Source: Vibrio campbellii CAIM 519 = NBRC 15631 = ATCC 25920 | GTDB taxonomy: Bacteria > Pseudomonadota > Gammaproteobacteria > Enterobacterales > Vibrionaceae | Length of the DNA: 64,000 bases | Assembly: GCF_002163755.1 (NCBI RefSeq) | Contig: NZ_CP015863.1 | Coordinates: 124,001-188,000 of the forward strand | Reading direction: 5' to 3' | Shown here: positions 20,466-29,851 of the stretch, one piece after another | How the letters are laid out: each line of letters opens with the position of its first letter | Position numbering within the stretch: position 1 is the stretch's first letter | Notes under the pieces: generated by a model | Database searches by the model: none | Told to the model about the DNA's origin: nothing | What the model saw: the letters and a program-made list of their open reading frames with translations, nothing else | Translations under genes and position numbers: made by a program

Positions 20466-22181
20466 ATGTCACTATTAGAGGTGAAAAACCTTCGTATTGA
20501 ATATCCATCCCGTCACGGTGTCCATGCGGCCGTGAAATCGCTTTCTTTTCATATTGATCGTGGCGAAATTGTGGGTGTTGTTGGCGAATCAGGTGCGGGT
20601 AAATCCACCGTTGGTAACGCCGTTATTGATTTGCTTAGCCCTCCGGGTCGTGTTGCCAGTGGCGATGTGTACCTTGATGGCGAAAAAATATCTGGTTTAA
20701 CACCAGAAGCGATGCGTAAGGTTCGCGGCTCTAAGATTGGCTTTATCTTCCAAGACCCAATGACCTCGCTTAACCCTCTGTTTACGGTTGAGCAGCAACT
20801 AAAAGAGACCATCCACGCCAATATGAAGGTGTCGGATGAAGAGGCGTATCAACGCGCGCTTTCTCTTATGCAGCAGGTTGGTATTCCTCAACCTGAAAAC
20901 CGTCTTAAACAGTACCCGCACCAATTCTCTGGCGGTATGCGTCAGCGCGTGGTTATTGCTATCGCACTGGCTGGGGAGCCAGACCTGATCATTGCCGATG
21001 AGCCAACTACGGCACTCGACGTATCAATCCAAGACCAAATCCTAAACCTTATCCGTGAACTGTGTATCAAGAACAACGTAGGTTGTATGTTGGTGACGCA
21101 CGACATGGGTGTGGTTTCAAACGTGACTGACCGTGTGGCAGTTATGTACCGCGGTGATTTAGTGGAGTTTGGTCCAACCGCTAAGGTGTTGGGCGATCCT
21201 GATCACCCATACACACGCAGCCTAATTTCAGCCGTTCCGCGCTCTGATGTAAAACTCGATCGCTTCCCGTTGGTCAGCTATATCGAAGAAGCGACAGAGC
21301 TACAAGAACTGGACATTAAGAACCACTGGCTAGGTCAAAGCCAAGATCAGCGTGAGTACACGGGCCCACTTTTGGACGTGAAGAACGTGAATCTGCGCTT
21401 TGTGACCAAAGATTCACTGTTTGAAAGCCGCCGTGAATACGTGCAGGCCTCGAACAATGTCAGCTTTGAAGTGCACGAAGGCGAGACGTTTGGCTTGGTG
21501 GGTGAATCTGGCTCAGGTAAATCGACCATCGCACGCGTGATTGCTGGCCTGTATGAACCAAACTCAGGGCAAGTCAGCTTTGAAGGCATTGACCTAACAG
21601 CGCTGAAATCAGAAAAAGAGCGTCGTCCACTGCGTCGTCAAATGCAGATGGTCTTCCAAAACCCGTACACGTCGATGAACCCGCGTATGAAGATTTTCGA
21701 CATCATCGCGGAGCCAATTCGTTTCCATAAACTGACCAAGAATGAAGCGGAAACGCGTCAGATTGTGAATGACTTACTTGATCACGTCGGTTTGGGCAAA
21801 ATGGCGGGCGTGAAATACCCTCATGAATTCTCCGGTGGTCAGCGTCAGCGTATTTCTATTGCGCGTGCACTGGCGACTCGTCCTCGACTACTGATTTGTG
21901 ATGAACCGACATCAGCGTTGGATGTATCGGTACAGGCACAAATTCTGAACTTGCTAAAAGATCTGCAAAGTGAGCTCAACCTCACCATGCTGTTTATCAG
22001 CCACGACTTACCGGTTATTCGCCAAATGTGTGATCGAGTGGGTGTTATGCAGATGGGTACGCTACTGGAAGTGGCGCCAACTGAGCAGTTATTTACCGCT
22101 CCTCAGCATGAATACAGCAAGAAACTGATTTCTCTGATGCCTGAGTTCACAGGCTTGAGAGAAGAAATCAAAACGGCATAA
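20466..22181 (+). CDS. Fused double ABC ATPase of a peptide importer (DppD-DppF type)
   Basis: A 571-residue protein with two complete nucleotide-binding domains. Domain 1 has Walker A GESGAGKST (about res. 39-47), signature FSGGMRQRV and Walker B LIIADEPTTALD, with the oligopeptide/dipeptide C-terminal extension YTRSLISAVPRS. Domain 2 repeats it: GESGSGKST, FSGGQRQRI, LLICDEPTSALD. The fused layout resembles YejF and GsiA. It powers uptake through the two permeases downstream. It is the first gene of a four-gene operon; the same order of gene types is found near rep in other vibrios. Confidence 0.92.
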   Translation: MSLLEVKNLRIEYPSRHGVHAAVKSLSFHIDRGEIVGVVGESGAGKSTVGNAVIDLLSPPGRVASGDVYLDGEKISGLTPEAMRKVRGSKIGFIFQDPMTSLNPLFTVEQQLKETIHANMKVSDEEAYQRALSLMQQVGIPQPENRLKQYPHQFSGGMRQRVVIAIALAGEPDLIIADEPTTALDVSIQDQILNLIRELCIKNNVGCMLVTHDMGVVSNVTDRVAVMYRGDLVEFGPTAKVLGDPDHPYTRSLISAVPRSDVKLDRFPLVSYIEEATELQELDIKNHWLGQSQDQREYTGPLLDVKNVNLRFVTKDSLFESRREYVQASNNVSFEVHEGETFGLVGESGSGKSTIARVIAGLYEPNSGQVSFEGIDLTALKSEKERRPLRRQMQMVFQNPYTSMNPRMKIFDIIAEPIRFHKLTKNEAETRQIVNDLLDHVGLGKMAGVKYPHEFSGGQRQRISIARALATRPRLLICDEPTSALDVSVQAQILNLLKDLQSELNLTMLFISHDLPVIRQMCDRVGVMQMGTLLEVAPTEQLFTAPQHEYSKKLISLMPEFTGLREEIKTA

Positions 22182-22286
22182 ACCAAGTTTTTCGCTTGGC
22201 TGACCATCAAGGTCAACAAACCTTAGTCATAACAAAGACGCAAACACAACAAGGGATTCGAATTCCCGCATGAAGGAGTTATGCAA

Positions 22287-23840
22287 ATGAAAACCATGAA
22301 AAGCAAATTAGCAGTGGCGCTAATGGCAGCGGGCCTAAGCTTTAACGCATTGGCAGCAGATATCAAAGTTGGCTACGCAGCTGACCCAGTATCGCTAGAC
22401 CCGCATGAGCAGCTATCAGGCGGTACACTGCAAATGTCACACATGGTATTTGATCCACTAGTTCGTTTCACACAAGACATGGACTTTGAACCTCGTCTAG
22501 CTGAAAGCTGGGAACGTGTGAACGATACAACGGTACGTTTCAAGCTACGCCAAGGTGTTAAGTTCCACTCTGGAAATGACATGACGGCGGACGACGTAGT
22601 ATGGACTTTCGAACGTCTACAAAGCTCTCCAGATTTCAAAGCGATCTTCGACCCGTACGAAAAAATCGTGAAGGTTGACGACTACACAGTGGATCTCGTG
22701 ACTAAAGGTCCTTACCCACTTGTGCTGCAAACAGCGACTTACATCTTCCCAATGGACAGCAAGTTCTACTCTGGTAAGACAGAAGACGGCAAAGACAAGT
22801 CTGAGCTAGTGAAGCACGGTAACTCATTTGCATCGACTAACGTATCTGGCACGGGGCCATTCATTGTGACTTCACGTGAACAGGGCGTAAAAGTGGAATT
22901 CGAACGCTTTAAAGATTACTGGGACAAAGAGTCGAAAGGTAACGTTGATAAGCTAACGCTTGTACCAATCAAAGAAGACGCGACTCGTGTAGCTGCACTA
23001 CTTTCTGGCGGCGTTGACATGATTCACCCTGTTGCGCCAAACGATCACAAACGCGTGAAAGATGCAGACGGCATCGACCTAGTAACGCTACCAGGTACGC
23101 GTATCATCACGTTCCAACTAAACCAAAACAGCAACGAAGCACTGAAAGATGTTCGCGTTCGCCAAGCGATTGTTCACGCAATCAATAACGAAGGCATCGT
23201 GAAGAAAATCATGAAAGGCTTCGCAACGGCAGCTGGTCAACAAAGCCCTTCAGGTTACGTGGGTCACGATGACAAGTTGGTTCCTCGCTACGATCTGAAG
23301 AAAGCGAAAGCGCTGATGAAAGAAGCGGGCTACGAAGATGGCCTAACGCTAACGATGATCGCGCCAAACAACCGTTACGTGAACGATGCGAAAGTCGCGC
23401 AAGCGGCGGCGGCAATGCTGTCTAAGATCGGCATCAAGGTTGATCTGAAGACGATGCCAAAAGCGCAATACTGGCCAGAGTTCGACAAGTGTGCGGCAGA
23501 CATGCTGATGATCGGTTGGCACTCAGATACGGAAGATTCAGCGAACTTCAACGAGTTCCTAACTATGACTCGTAACGAAGAAACGGGCCGTGGTCAGTAC
23601 AACTGTGGTTACTACTCAAACCCAGAAATGGACAAAGTGGTTGAAGCAGCGAACGTAGAAACGGATCCAGCGAAACGTGCAGCAATGCTGAAAGGTGTAG
23701 AAGCAACGCTATACAACGACGCAGCATTCGTACCGCTACACTGGCAAAGTGAAGCGTGGGGCGCGAAGTCTAACGTGAAAGCGGCAGACATCGTTAACCC
23801 AATGGTAATGCCTTACTTCGGTGACCTAGTGGTTGAATAA
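22287..23840 (+). CDS. Periplasmic peptide-binding protein (SBP_bac_5)
   Basis: A 517-residue extracellular solute-binding protein family 5 member. The signal peptide is MKTMKSKLAVALMAAGLSFNALA, and the mature part starts ADIKVGYAADPVSLDPHEQ. The family landmark VRFKLRQGVKFHSGNDMTADDVVWTFERL (about res. 80-110) is clear. I start at the second ATG (22287), because AAGGAG at 22273-22278 is 8 bp from it and only 2 bp from the ATG at 22281. It delivers peptides to the DppB/DppC-type permeases; DppA, GsiB and SapA are the nearest named relatives and I cannot choose between them. Confidence 0.9.
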   Translation: MKTMKSKLAVALMAAGLSFNALAADIKVGYAADPVSLDPHEQLSGGTLQMSHMVFDPLVRFTQDMDFEPRLAESWERVNDTTVRFKLRQGVKFHSGNDMTADDVVWTFERLQSSPDFKAIFDPYEKIVKVDDYTVDLVTKGPYPLVLQTATYIFPMDSKFYSGKTEDGKDKSELVKHGNSFASTNVSGTGPFIVTSREQGVKVEFERFKDYWDKESKGNVDKLTLVPIKEDATRVAALLSGGVDMIHPVAPNDHKRVKDADGIDLVTLPGTRIITFQLNQNSNEALKDVRVRQAIVHAINNEGIVKKIMKGFATAAGQQSPSGYVGHDDKLVPRYDLKKAKALMKEAGYEDGLTLTMIAPNNRYVNDAKVAQAAAAMLSKIGIKVDLKTMPKAQYWPEFDKCAADMLMIGWHSDTEDSANFNEFLTMTRNEETGRGQYNCGYYSNPEMDKVVEAANVETDPAKRAAMLKGVEATLYNDAAFVPLHWQSEAWGAKSNVKAADIVNPMVMPYFGDLVVE

Positions 23841-23986
23841 TCACGGTTAGTCGACCTTGAGGAGGGATGGATGTCCCTCCTCAACTTAAAGCACTCGACT
23901 CAGTTTTGTTTCAGTCGGACTGAGTTGGTTTTACAGACTGAATTTTCTCTCTGAATAGAGATCTATGGATAGTTAAGGGGCAAGGA

Positions 23987-24964
23987 ATGTTTTCGTTTCT
24001 GGTCAAGCGCCTGTTTCAGGCACTGATAGTGATGTTTGTGATCAGTTTGGTGGCGTTTGCCATTCAGGATAACCTGGGTGACCCGCTGCGTGAGCTTGTA
24101 GGTCAGTCGGTTTCAGAATCGGAGCGCCAAGCGCTGCGTGACGAACTGGGCCTGAACGATCCCTTTATCACAAAGTACACTCGCTTTGTGGGCAATGCAC
24201 TGCAAGGTGATTTAGGTACATCTTACTTCTTCAAGCGACCTGCGGTTGAGGTGATTCTCGATAAGCTGGTGGCTACGCTAGAGCTCGTGTTTGGTGCGAC
24301 GCTCATCATTATTGTTTTTTCTATACTGCTTGGGGTGTATTCCGCGATCCATCCTAAGAGTATTTTTACGAAATTCGTCATGGCGATGAGTAGTGTCGGT
24401 ATCTCGATTCCGGTGTTCTTAACCGCAATCATGCTGATGTATGTCTTCTCCATAGAACTCGGCTGGTTACCTTCCTACGGGCGGGGTGAGACCGCTAATG
24501 TGCTAGGTTGGGAATCTGGTTTCTTTACCATTGATGGTATCAAGCACCTTATCCTGCCGTGTATTGCGCTAGCGTCTATCATGCTGCCGTTGTTCATCCG
24601 TCTGGTACGTTCAGAAATGCTGGAAGTACTGAGCTCGGAATACATTAAGTTCGCCAAAGCAAAAGGCCTGAACTTACAAAAGATTTATTACCAACATGCA
24701 CTTAAAAACACCATGCTACCTGTACTGACGGTTGGTGGTGTGCAGATTGGTACTATGGTGGCTTACACTATTCTTACTGAAACCGTGTTCCAATGGCCGG
24801 GCACTGGCTTCCTTTTCCTAGAGGCAATCAACCGTGTAGATACACCGCTGATCACTGCCTACGTTATCTTTGTTGGTCTGATCTTCGTGGTAACCAATAC
24901 CATCGTTGACTTGCTGTACGGCATCATCAACCCAACTGTGAACTTAACCGGAAAAGGAGCTTAA
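23987..24964 (+). CDS. Peptide ABC permease 1 (DppB type)
   Basis: A 325-residue inner-membrane protein with six predicted transmembrane segments, opening MFSFLVKRLFQALIVMFVISLVAF. The cytoplasmic EAA loop reads SEYIKFAKAKGLNLQKIYYQHALKNTMLPVL (about res. 215-246), where the ATPase docks. A GGGGCAAGGA ribosome-binding region precedes the ATG. A 146-bp gap containing short dyads separates it from the binding-protein gene, a usual place for differential expression within such operons. Confidence 0.92.
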   Translation: MFSFLVKRLFQALIVMFVISLVAFAIQDNLGDPLRELVGQSVSESERQALRDELGLNDPFITKYTRFVGNALQGDLGTSYFFKRPAVEVILDKLVATLELVFGATLIIIVFSILLGVYSAIHPKSIFTKFVMAMSSVGISIPVFLTAIMLMYVFSIELGWLPSYGRGETANVLGWESGFFTIDGIKHLILPCIALASIMLPLFIRLVRSEMLEVLSSEYIKFAKAKGLNLQKIYYQHALKNTMLPVLTVGGVQIGTMVAYTILTETVFQWPGTGFLFLEAINRVDTPLITAYVIFVGLIFVVTNTIVDLLYGIINPTVNLTGKGA

Positions 24965-24966
24965 TC

Positions 24967-25923
24967 ATGAGCCAATCAAATGTAACACCAGCTCCTGCAG
25001 CCGCACCGTCAGCGTGGCAGCGTTTCAAAGAGTCGGATTTCTTGTATTACTTCAAGCGCGACAAAGTTGCGATGGCAAGTTTTACCGTCTTTATGATGTT
25101 CTTAGTGTTGGCGTTGGCTGCGCCAATTCTGGCACCGACAGATCCGTATGATCTGACGTCCATTGACATCATGGATTCTGAGTTGCCACCGTCTTGGATG
25201 GAAGATGGCGATGAGCGCTTTGTGTTAGGTACTGATGAGCAAGGTCGCGATATTTTATCGACCATTCTTTATGGCTCTCGCCTGTCTTTGACCATTGGCT
25301 TCCTTGCGGTTGGTCTTCAGTTGGTACTGGGCATCATCATTGGCTTGTCTGCAGGTTACTTCGGTGGCCGTATTGATAGCTTCTTGATGCGTTTTGCTGA
25401 TGTGCAGTTGTCGTTCTCGACCATGATGGTGGCGATCATCGTCTCGGCAATCTTCAAAGCCAGCTTTGGCAGTGATTTTTACAGTCAATATGCAGTGGTC
25501 ATGCTGGTGGTGATTATCGGCGTGGCAGAATGGCCGCAATACGCACGTACCATTCGCGCCTCGGTATTGGCAGAGAAGAAGAAAGAATACGTCGAAGCGG
25601 CGCGTGTGATGGGCTTTAAAGCGCCTCGCATCATGTTCCGTCATATTCTGCCGAACTGTCTATCGCCAATCTTGGTTATCTCGACAGTACAGGTAGCGAA
25701 CGCGATCATGTCGGAAGCAGCACTGTCATTCCTAGGCTTAGGTCTACCAGTCGACCAGCCGTCACTGGGTGCCTTGATCAGCATCGGCTTTAACTACATC
25801 TTCTCTGGTGCATGGTGGATTACTGCCTTCCCAGGTATCGTACTAGTGACATTGGTATTGGTGATTAACCTACTGGGTGACTGGCTACGTGATGTATTTA
25901 ACCCGAAAATCTACAAAGGTTAG
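24967..25923 (+). CDS. Peptide ABC permease 2 (DppC type)
   Basis: A 318-residue partner permease starting 2 bp after its neighbour's stop. It has the N-terminal OppC_N segment (SAWQRFKESDFLYYFKRDKVAMASFTVF), the LGTDEQGRDILSTILYGSRLSL block typical of DppC/OppC, and an EAA loop KKKEYVEAARVMGFKAPRIMFRHILPN. It completes the importer: binding protein, two permeases and one fused ATPase. A strong terminator follows. Confidence 0.93.
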   Translation: MSQSNVTPAPAAAPSAWQRFKESDFLYYFKRDKVAMASFTVFMMFLVLALAAPILAPTDPYDLTSIDIMDSELPPSWMEDGDERFVLGTDEQGRDILSTILYGSRLSLTIGFLAVGLQLVLGIIIGLSAGYFGGRIDSFLMRFADVQLSFSTMMVAIIVSAIFKASFGSDFYSQYAVVMLVVIIGVAEWPQYARTIRASVLAEKKKEYVEAARVMGFKAPRIMFRHILPNCLSPILVISTVQVANAIMSEAALSFLGLGLPVDQPSLGALISIGFNYIFSGAWWITAFPGIVLVTLVLVINLLGDWLRDVFNPKIYKG

Positions 25924-25980
25924 TCATCAAATAAATTGGGCTGTATAGGTTGCCAATTTAATAAATTTCTTCCTAAACTG

Positions 25981-26012
25981 AGAGCCGGATGCAATTCCGG
26001 CTCTTTTTTTGC
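25981..26012 (+). terminator. Peptide importer operon terminator
   Basis: AGAGCCGGA-tgcaa-TTCCGGCTCT followed by TTTTTTTGC. Confidence 0.9.
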
Positions 26013-26085
26013 TTATCAGTTTTATGCATATTTTATTGACGCTTTGTCGCGATAATTTCATCACCTACTGTTTAGAGTGAAGCGT

Positions 26086-27075
26086 ATGGAAATGAAAAAG
26101 GCACACTACTCCTCTCGTATCGTCCAATCCGGCTTGAGCCTTGGGTTGCTGGTGGCGTGCGCCCAATTTGCGAGTCCTGTATTGGCGGACGATTTTCTTT
26201 GTCAGGCCTCTCAAGCCAGCAACAAAGAGCTGCCAGTTCTAGAGCAATCTTGTCCGATCGGGAAAGGGCTGTGGGGAAAGAAAATGCCGCAAGGAGGCAA
26301 TGACTTTTTCTGGATCCAGTGTGGTTTGTTGCCAAAGCCGATGTCTTTAGCCAAAGCCAAGCCGATCTACGGCAAAATCACCACCGATGTTTGGATGAAG
26401 CCAGAGCAAAAAGGTTATCGTTGCCTTATCGGTCCTTATACTGAATTTGCCAAAGCCTCGCAGGACTTGCAGCGAGTTAAAACTTTGTCGACCTATAAAG
26501 AAGCGTTTATTCGTGTGGTTGGCAAAGGTACGTCAGAGCCAGTGAAGCAAACTAAGCCGATGCCGAAGCCTGCCGCGAAGGCAAAGCCTGTGACACCCGT
26601 TGCTCCAGTAGCCGCGACTCGTCCGAATACGGATGCTTTCAAAACTAAAGAGGCGCCAGCTAAGGCAGTATCGAAGCAAGCTTCTCAACCAGTGGCGAAA
26701 CCTACCCAAGCGCCTAAGCCTGCTCAGCCTATTATCAGTAACGATACAGTGCAGGTACGATTGAAGACGATTCTGCAAGGTAAATCGTTTGTGGTGCCGT
26801 ACTTGGTCGAGAACAACAACCAGTTCTATATGGAACATGGAAAGCCTTGGAACCGCTTAAACTATGCGAGCTCACAAAAGGTATGTCAGCAATTAAGTAT
26901 GGAGTTAGCGAGTGTCTCGGAATTCAAAACGCTGCGTGCGTCTGGGGTGATGGAGAAAAATAACTGGCCGCTGCAGTTGCCTTACTGGGGTAAAGATAAG
27001 AAGGGCTTGTTTGCCGACCGAGAACCTAATCAGCTCACGGGCACTTCGTTACTTAACGTGGTTTGCGTTAAGTAA
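26086..27075 (+). CDS. SPOR-domain protein, exported
   Basis: About 329 residues. A signal-like N-terminus (SGLSLGLLVACAQFASPVLADD) leads to a Cys-containing segment and then a SPOR-like stretch (GGNDFFWIQCGLLPKPMSLAKAK ... CLIGPYTEFAKASQDLQRVK, about res. 65-130), a fold that binds denuded peptidoglycan at division sites. A Lys/Pro/Ala-rich linker (about 145-220) joins it to a C-terminal domain ending LLNVVCVK that I do not recognise. The start is uncertain: ATG at 26086 or 26092, or GTG at 26077. It probably acts in the cell envelope. Confidence 0.75.
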   Translation: MEMKKAHYSSRIVQSGLSLGLLVACAQFASPVLADDFLCQASQASNKELPVLEQSCPIGKGLWGKKMPQGGNDFFWIQCGLLPKPMSLAKAKPIYGKITTDVWMKPEQKGYRCLIGPYTEFAKASQDLQRVKTLSTYKEAFIRVVGKGTSEPVKQTKPMPKPAAKAKPVTPVAPVAATRPNTDAFKTKEAPAKAVSKQASQPVAKPTQAPKPAQPIISNDTVQVRLKTILQGKSFVVPYLVENNNQFYMEHGKPWNRLNYASSQKVCQQLSMELASVSEFKTLRASGVMEKNNWPLQLPYWGKDKKGLFADREPNQLTGTSLLNVVCVK

Positions 27076-27090
27076 TTAAACGGATACAAA

Positions 27091-27118
27091 AGAGCCCCGC
27101 AAGTGCGGGGCTTTTCAG
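27091..27118. terminator. Bidirectional terminator
   Basis: AGAGCCCCGC-aagt-GCGGGGCTTTTC. Read on the minus strand it is followed by CTTTTGT. It ends both the SPOR gene and the minus-strand lipoprotein/small-ORF transcript. Confidence 0.87.
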
Positions 27119-27136
27119 TAGCATCAAATAGAAAAG

Positions 27137-27283
27137 TTATTTGAGATAGGTTTCCCCGTGGCAATTAGAGCAGCAATACACTTCTTTGATGCCTTTGCAT
27201 TTTTCCCAAAAGGTTCTGCGTCGGCGTTGTAAGTGAATATGATTGCAACAAGGTTTTGCTCGAATTGAACCGTATTTACTCAT
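27137..27283 (-). CDS. Small Cys-rich (zinc-ribbon-like) protein, 48 aa
   Basis: A 48-codon frame beginning MSKYGSIRAKPCCNHIHLQR and ending VYCCSNCHGETYLK. It has CC, a single C and then CC-x2-C, plus three His, and a run of four Arg in the middle, which suggests a small metal-binding, possibly nucleic-acid-binding, peptide. Its ATG overlaps the stop codon of the upstream lipoprotein gene (TAATG), so translation would be coupled. It ends 18 bp before a strong terminator. Function unknown; I do not recognise the family. Confidence 0.6.
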   Translation of the reverse strand: MSKYGSIRAKPCCNHIHLQRRRRTFWEKCKGIKEVYCCSNCHGETYLK

Positions 27284-29607
27284 TAATCTTCAATTAAAGG
27301 CAGTGATTCCATCACTTTTTCTATTGCTTCTTGAGAGTGTGAGTACAGACCGAACTCTGGGGCTGATACCCAACCGTTTTGTTCAACGCTTGAGTTGATG
27401 CCGATGTAGAAATCGCCAAACTCGCGGTTTACATTACGGTGACGAGTTTTGTAATCAGACTCTGAGCCTGTTTCTTCTAGAATCAAAGTTTCGCGATTTG
27501 TTTCGTTATCTAGAGAGATAGTCCAGTTACCTGGAGTGTAGAAGCCTTCTGGTTTGATAGACTCGTATTCGTAAACACCGTTAGCGTACTCAAACTTACC
27601 TGCAGCATAGAATAGTTCGGTCCCGTCCTGAGCAACGGTCTCGCTTTCTACCATCATATCAAATTCAACCTTACCGTTTGCGACCTTTGCGCTCACCGGT
27701 AGTGCTTGTGCGAAAGGTGCATCGGTTGAATCAAACCAGAACAACTCATCACCATCGATTTTCACAAGGATTTGGTATTCGCCTTGTGTGGTTTTGTTTT
27801 GGTAAAGCATTTCGTACTCAGAACCTTCATCGTCGTACAATTTGCCGTCTTTGATCTCTACGTCCCAACAATCTTTGTTTTGGTAAGCCGCGTAGTTTGG
27901 TAGCTTGTCCAGTTTTGCCAAAATCGCGTATGGGTCGTACTTTGATTCCCAAGAGTTACTTAGGTTATCACTGATGTTTGCCGAGTACTCTTCGCCTTGC
28001 TCATCATCGTTTGACCCCCAACACCATAGTAGGCCTTCGTTATCTTTCATCAGAATCGTATGGCCGATTTCACCATCGTTGCGTGCGAAGCTGCCCATTT
28101 TTGCCACTTTGCCGTTAAAGTGGTCGATAGTGAAGCCTAGCGATGGTACAACTGGCGGCGGTGTAGCGCCTTCTTTCACTTCTGGTAGTTTAAAGGTTAC
28201 GCGAGTTTTGCCATCTTCGTTATCTTCTACGTTAACGATAAAAGTTTGGCCTGCAGCGTAAGCTTTTTCTGGTGTACCTTCGATAGTGATGATTGCGTTG
28301 TCGTTTTCATCGATAGACAAGCCGTCGATAGAGATCGATTCCGCTGAATACTCTTCTAGTTGGCCATCTTCGTCTTTAAATAGACCAGAGATATCAAGAG
28401 TTTGCTCAAAAGCTTCACCTCGTTGTAGCTGCCAGCCATCAACGATACTTTGAAGGCGTTTTTGCTCTTCTTCAATGACGATTGGTGCTTGGTTTGCTGT
28501 TTCGATGTCCAGCTCAAATACAGTGCTTACAGTAGAAAGCGCTTTGCCTGCAGAGTCTTTATCTTCCGCTGTTAGGATGATTTCGAACTCACCTGCTTTG
28601 GTGACTTCAGCAGCTGGCAAAAGAATCAATTGGTTGCCTTCAATGCGAATGTCGATGCCAGTTCCACCTAGATTGTGAGACAGTTTAGGCGTCACCAGGT
28701 TTTGGTCTTTGTCTTTGAATAGACCTTCGATGTTCAGCTCTACACCATCGAAGCTCGCGCCTTTTACGGTTTCAGGTAGGTTATCTAGCTTCTCTTCGGC
28801 TGCTTCTTCAACGTCTTCGTTAACAACAAGCTTGTTGTTGACTATGGTTTCTGGCGCTAGGTTTTCGCTTTCTGGTGTGCTGTCAGTGATCACTGGGCGT
28901 AGGTTTGGATCATTGATATCTGCACCAGACTCCACCAGACGGTCTACTTCTTGATCAGCTGCTTGCGCGAATTCAGTCGCTTTTTTCTCGTAGTTCGCCG
29001 GGTTTTGCGCTTTAGATTCAGTCAGAATCTGAGCGGTTTTATGTAGTTCGGCACTTTTATCTACACCCGAAACGAAATCGCTGTATAGGTCGATAGGTGC
29101 TTCTTCCGTACCACCAAGTGCTTGGTTTACTTTTGCTACTGCTTCTTCTTCCGTTAGCGCACTGTCGTTTGCCATTTCAATTGCAACAAGGTCAGTGATT
29201 GGTGAGATAACGTTAGAAGAGTTTGGTGCGCGGAAAACGAGTTCGTGTGCCATCGCTTGGCTTGGGTGATCCATGTCTACAGTGTAAGTACCTGCGTAAG
29301 TCGGATCTAAAGCGATAAGCTGTTTCTGTTTTGCGCCGTTTGGCGTGATAGTTTGCAGTGCCAGAGTGCTTTCTGGTTTTGCTTTGATTTTAAGCTGACC
29401 TTTCTCATCGGTTAGGCCAAGGAATGTATCATTAGCGTCCCATTGACCATTGTTGTTCAGATCTTCAAATACCACAGCATTTTTGAAGTAGCCATCGAAG
29501 CCAGTGATCACTACACCAGAGTTGCCACCGTTTGAACCACCATCTGAACCACCACAACCTGTTAGCGCGATAGCCACTGACGCTGCTAGTAAACTCACCT
29601 TATTCAT
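27283..29607 (-). CDS. Large lipoprotein with Ca-binding motif and cadherin-like repeats
   Basis: 774 residues. A lipoprotein signal (VAIALTGC, acylated Cys18) is followed by a Gly/Ser/Asp spacer (GGSDGGSNGGNSG). Near residue 50, DLNNNGQWDANDTF is an EF-hand/dockerin-like calcium loop, followed by ITDEKGQ-type carboxypeptidase-regulatory-like sequence. The centre (about 290-480) has two cadherin/dystroglycan-type beta domains (for example LFKDKDQNLVTPKLSHN and LFKDEDGQLEEYS). The C-terminal third is unassigned. Residues about 385-475 are clearly homologous to a part of the neighbouring 29852-31396 protein. Probably an outer-membrane surface protein; role unknown. Confidence 0.8.
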   Translation of the reverse strand: MNKVSLLAASVAIALTGCGGSDGGSNGGNSGVVITGFDGYFKNAVVFEDLNNNGQWDANDTFLGLTDEKGQLKIKAKPESTLALQTITPNGAKQKQLIALDPTYAGTYTVDMDHPSQAMAHELVFRAPNSSNVISPITDLVAIEMANDSALTEEEAVAKVNQALGGTEEAPIDLYSDFVSGVDKSAELHKTAQILTESKAQNPANYEKKATEFAQAADQEVDRLVESGADINDPNLRPVITDSTPESENLAPETIVNNKLVVNEDVEEAAEEKLDNLPETVKGASFDGVELNIEGLFKDKDQNLVTPKLSHNLGGTGIDIRIEGNQLILLPAAEVTKAGEFEIILTAEDKDSAGKALSTVSTVFELDIETANQAPIVIEEEQKRLQSIVDGWQLQRGEAFEQTLDISGLFKDEDGQLEEYSAESISIDGLSIDENDNAIITIEGTPEKAYAAGQTFIVNVEDNEDGKTRVTFKLPEVKEGATPPPVVPSLGFTIDHFNGKVAKMGSFARNDGEIGHTILMKDNEGLLWCWGSNDDEQGEEYSANISDNLSNSWESKYDPYAILAKLDKLPNYAAYQNKDCWDVEIKDGKLYDDEGSEYEMLYQNKTTQGEYQILVKIDGDELFWFDSTDAPFAQALPVSAKVANGKVEFDMMVESETVAQDGTELFYAAGKFEYANGVYEYESIKPEGFYTPGNWTISLDNETNRETLILEETGSESDYKTRHRNVNREFGDFYIGINSSVEQNGWVSAPEFGLYSHSQEAIEKVMESLPLIED

Positions 29608-29851
29608 TGTTTTAATCCTTGTTTCGTTTCCGAATGAGAAAGTCGCTTTTTATTGTTTTATCTTCCAATCTCACTAGTGAGATTGAAAAAGTAGCGCATT
29701 TTGGATCGGTTTTGGAAGCAGCTTCAAGATACGAAAAGCCACAAAAAAACCGTAAAAAAACTTTGAATATTTTTTGTGGCGTTGATTAGTAGTGTGAATG
29801 GCGGCTTGAGGTGGCTGTCATTTAATAAAGATACTTATTTTGATTCTTTGC
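29608..29851. promoter_or_regulatory. Lipoprotein promoter region with a 20-bp perfect palindrome
   Basis: CAATCTCACTAGTGAGATTG (29666-29685) is a perfect 20-bp dyad 59 bp upstream of the lipoprotein ATG, placed as an operator. A further inverted repeat, GCCACAAAAAA (29738-29748) against TTTTTTGTGGC (29770-29780), could terminate the upstream ecfP operon. AAGGA precedes the lipoprotein ATG. Confidence 0.6.
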
